6,433 nt of DNA from Syntrophales bacterium (GTDB taxonomy: Bacteria > Desulfobacterota > Syntrophia > Syntrophales > UBA8958), in contig JALNVY010000140.1 in the NCBI GenBank assembly GCA_023231165.1, positions 1 through 6,433 on the forward strand. Direction: 5' to 3'. Within the stretch, counting starts at the first letter, position 1. The number at the start of each line of letters is the position of its first letter. The position numbers and the translations under genes are program-made. The notes beneath the pieces are model-generated. The model did no database searches and was not told the origin of the DNA. It was given only the letters and a program-made list of their open reading frames with translations. Shown piece after piece: positions 6,032 to 6,433 of this stretch.

Positions 6032-6433
6032 TCATGAAAGGACAAAAGTGAATGTGTAATCCTTTTTCCCCCCCGCGGCGTCAATGTAAAGAGGCATTTC
6101 GACGCTGAATTCCTGCTCGAAATCGATGGAACCATCTGCATCCCGCCAGTCATCCTCATCGGCGAGATATGGGATGGGACCGAGTGGTGAGAGACTATCA
6201 GTGAGCACCGACATGGGTTGAACGACCGTATCCGTGCCGTTGCCGCTATTGATCAATTGCATGATGGCGCCGGTCGGGAATTTGCACAGCACTTCATCCC
6301 AACGGATCGTGATGGGTCCGCTGGTCTTATTCTGAAGGCGGAAATTGATCTCCTGTTCGCTGATTACCGTAAAAGTGATATCAATGAATTCATCGGCAAC
6401 GTGCAGGCCCCCCGGCGGCCCCGTAGAACTTTG
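6032..6433 (-). CDS. Uncharacterised beta-rich protein, C-terminal part
   Basis: The minus-strand frame ending in TGA at 6032-6034 stays open to the window edge, giving 133 visible codons; the GTG at 6292 is an internal Val, not the start. I do not recognise a named family with confidence. The fragment alternates short hydrophobic strands and polar turns, as in an immunoglobulin-like beta sandwich: FIDITFTVI (16-24), INFRLQNKTSGPITIRWDE (29-47), an acidic loop around 91-105 (ADEDDWRDADG), then FSVEMPLYI (109-117) and KDYTFTFVL (124-132) as the last strands. The pattern of an N-K-T turn, then I-R-W-D-E, and a closing YTFTF strand recalls uncharacterised exported proteins or lipoproteins that modulate the cell surface, but that is only an impression. 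The N-terminus, where a signal peptide would be, is outside the window. No membrane segment is visible. Confidence 0.6.
   Translation of the reverse strand, partial: QSSTGPPGGLHVADEFIDITFTVISEQEINFRLQNKTSGPITIRWDEVLCKFPTGAIMQLINSGNGTDTVVQPMSVLTDSLSPLGPIPYLADEDDWRDADGSIDFEQEFSVEMPLYIDAAGGKKDYTFTFVLS

Noticed and set aside
5515..6051. Overlapping plus-strand open frames opposite the start of aspD
   Set aside because: They are antisense to the conserved N-terminal part of aspD; their translations are Arg/Ser/Pro-rich and unlike any family.
6032..6292. A short complete 86-codon gene starting at the GTG at 6292
   Set aside because: The same frame runs on without a stop to the window edge, and the residues before the GTG continue the beta-strand pattern (ITIRWDE), so the GTG is an internal Val codon.

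Overview
The window looks like a stretch of a Gram-negative, probably anaerobic, bacterial chromosome. An outer-membrane-type OmpA lipoprotein implies a diderm cell. A membrane cytochrome b fragment and an aspartate decarboxylase/exchange module fit an energy-limited, possibly strictly anaerobic life. The overall flavour resembles Desulfobacterota (former Deltaproteobacteria), but that placement is a low-confidence impression from protein style, not from a marker gene. I see no rRNA, tRNA, CRISPR array, insertion sequence or phage gene.

Layout. Bases 1-405 (+) are the C-terminal end of a diheme cytochrome b subunit of the formate dehydrogenase/hydrogenase type, with an odd Glu/Lys/Pro-rich tail. 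It is followed by a textbook intrinsic terminator (433-480) with a perfect 18-bp stem. Everything to the right is on the minus strand. Read in transcription order (right to left) it comprises: the C-terminal part of an unrecognised beta-rich protein (6433-6032, open at the window edge); aspD, aspartate 4-decarboxylase (5977-4382); aspT, aspartate:alanine antiporter (4369-2666); a small MscS-type mechanosensitive channel (2628-1681); and a von Willebrand A/OmpA-domain lipoprotein (1621-506), which converges on the terminator. The gaps between minus-strand genes are short (54, 12, 37 and 59 bp). Coding density is high and no stretch over 300 bases lacks a gene.

How it works together. AspT is expected to bring in aspartate in exchange for alanine, and AspD to convert aspartate to alanine plus CO2 inside the cell. 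Because a negative charge enters and a cytoplasmic proton is consumed, the pair amounts to an indirect proton pump, as established for the lactic acid bacterium Tetragenococcus. The 12-bp gap between the two genes, bearing a G-rich ribosome binding site, argues strongly for co-expression. The channel and the peptidoglycan-binding lipoprotein may be part of the same transcript or may be read from their own promoter: a perfect extended -10 element lies directly in front of the channel gene, placed so that its transcript would start at or next to an in-frame ATG (a possible leaderless mRNA). A functional link between amino-acid exchange and the envelope genes is only an inference from position.

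I did not find a convincing undescribed multi-gene system. The most useful leads are the possible leaderless start of the channel gene, the aspD-aspT module beside envelope stress genes, the vWA-OmpA lipoprotein, and the cytochrome b tail.
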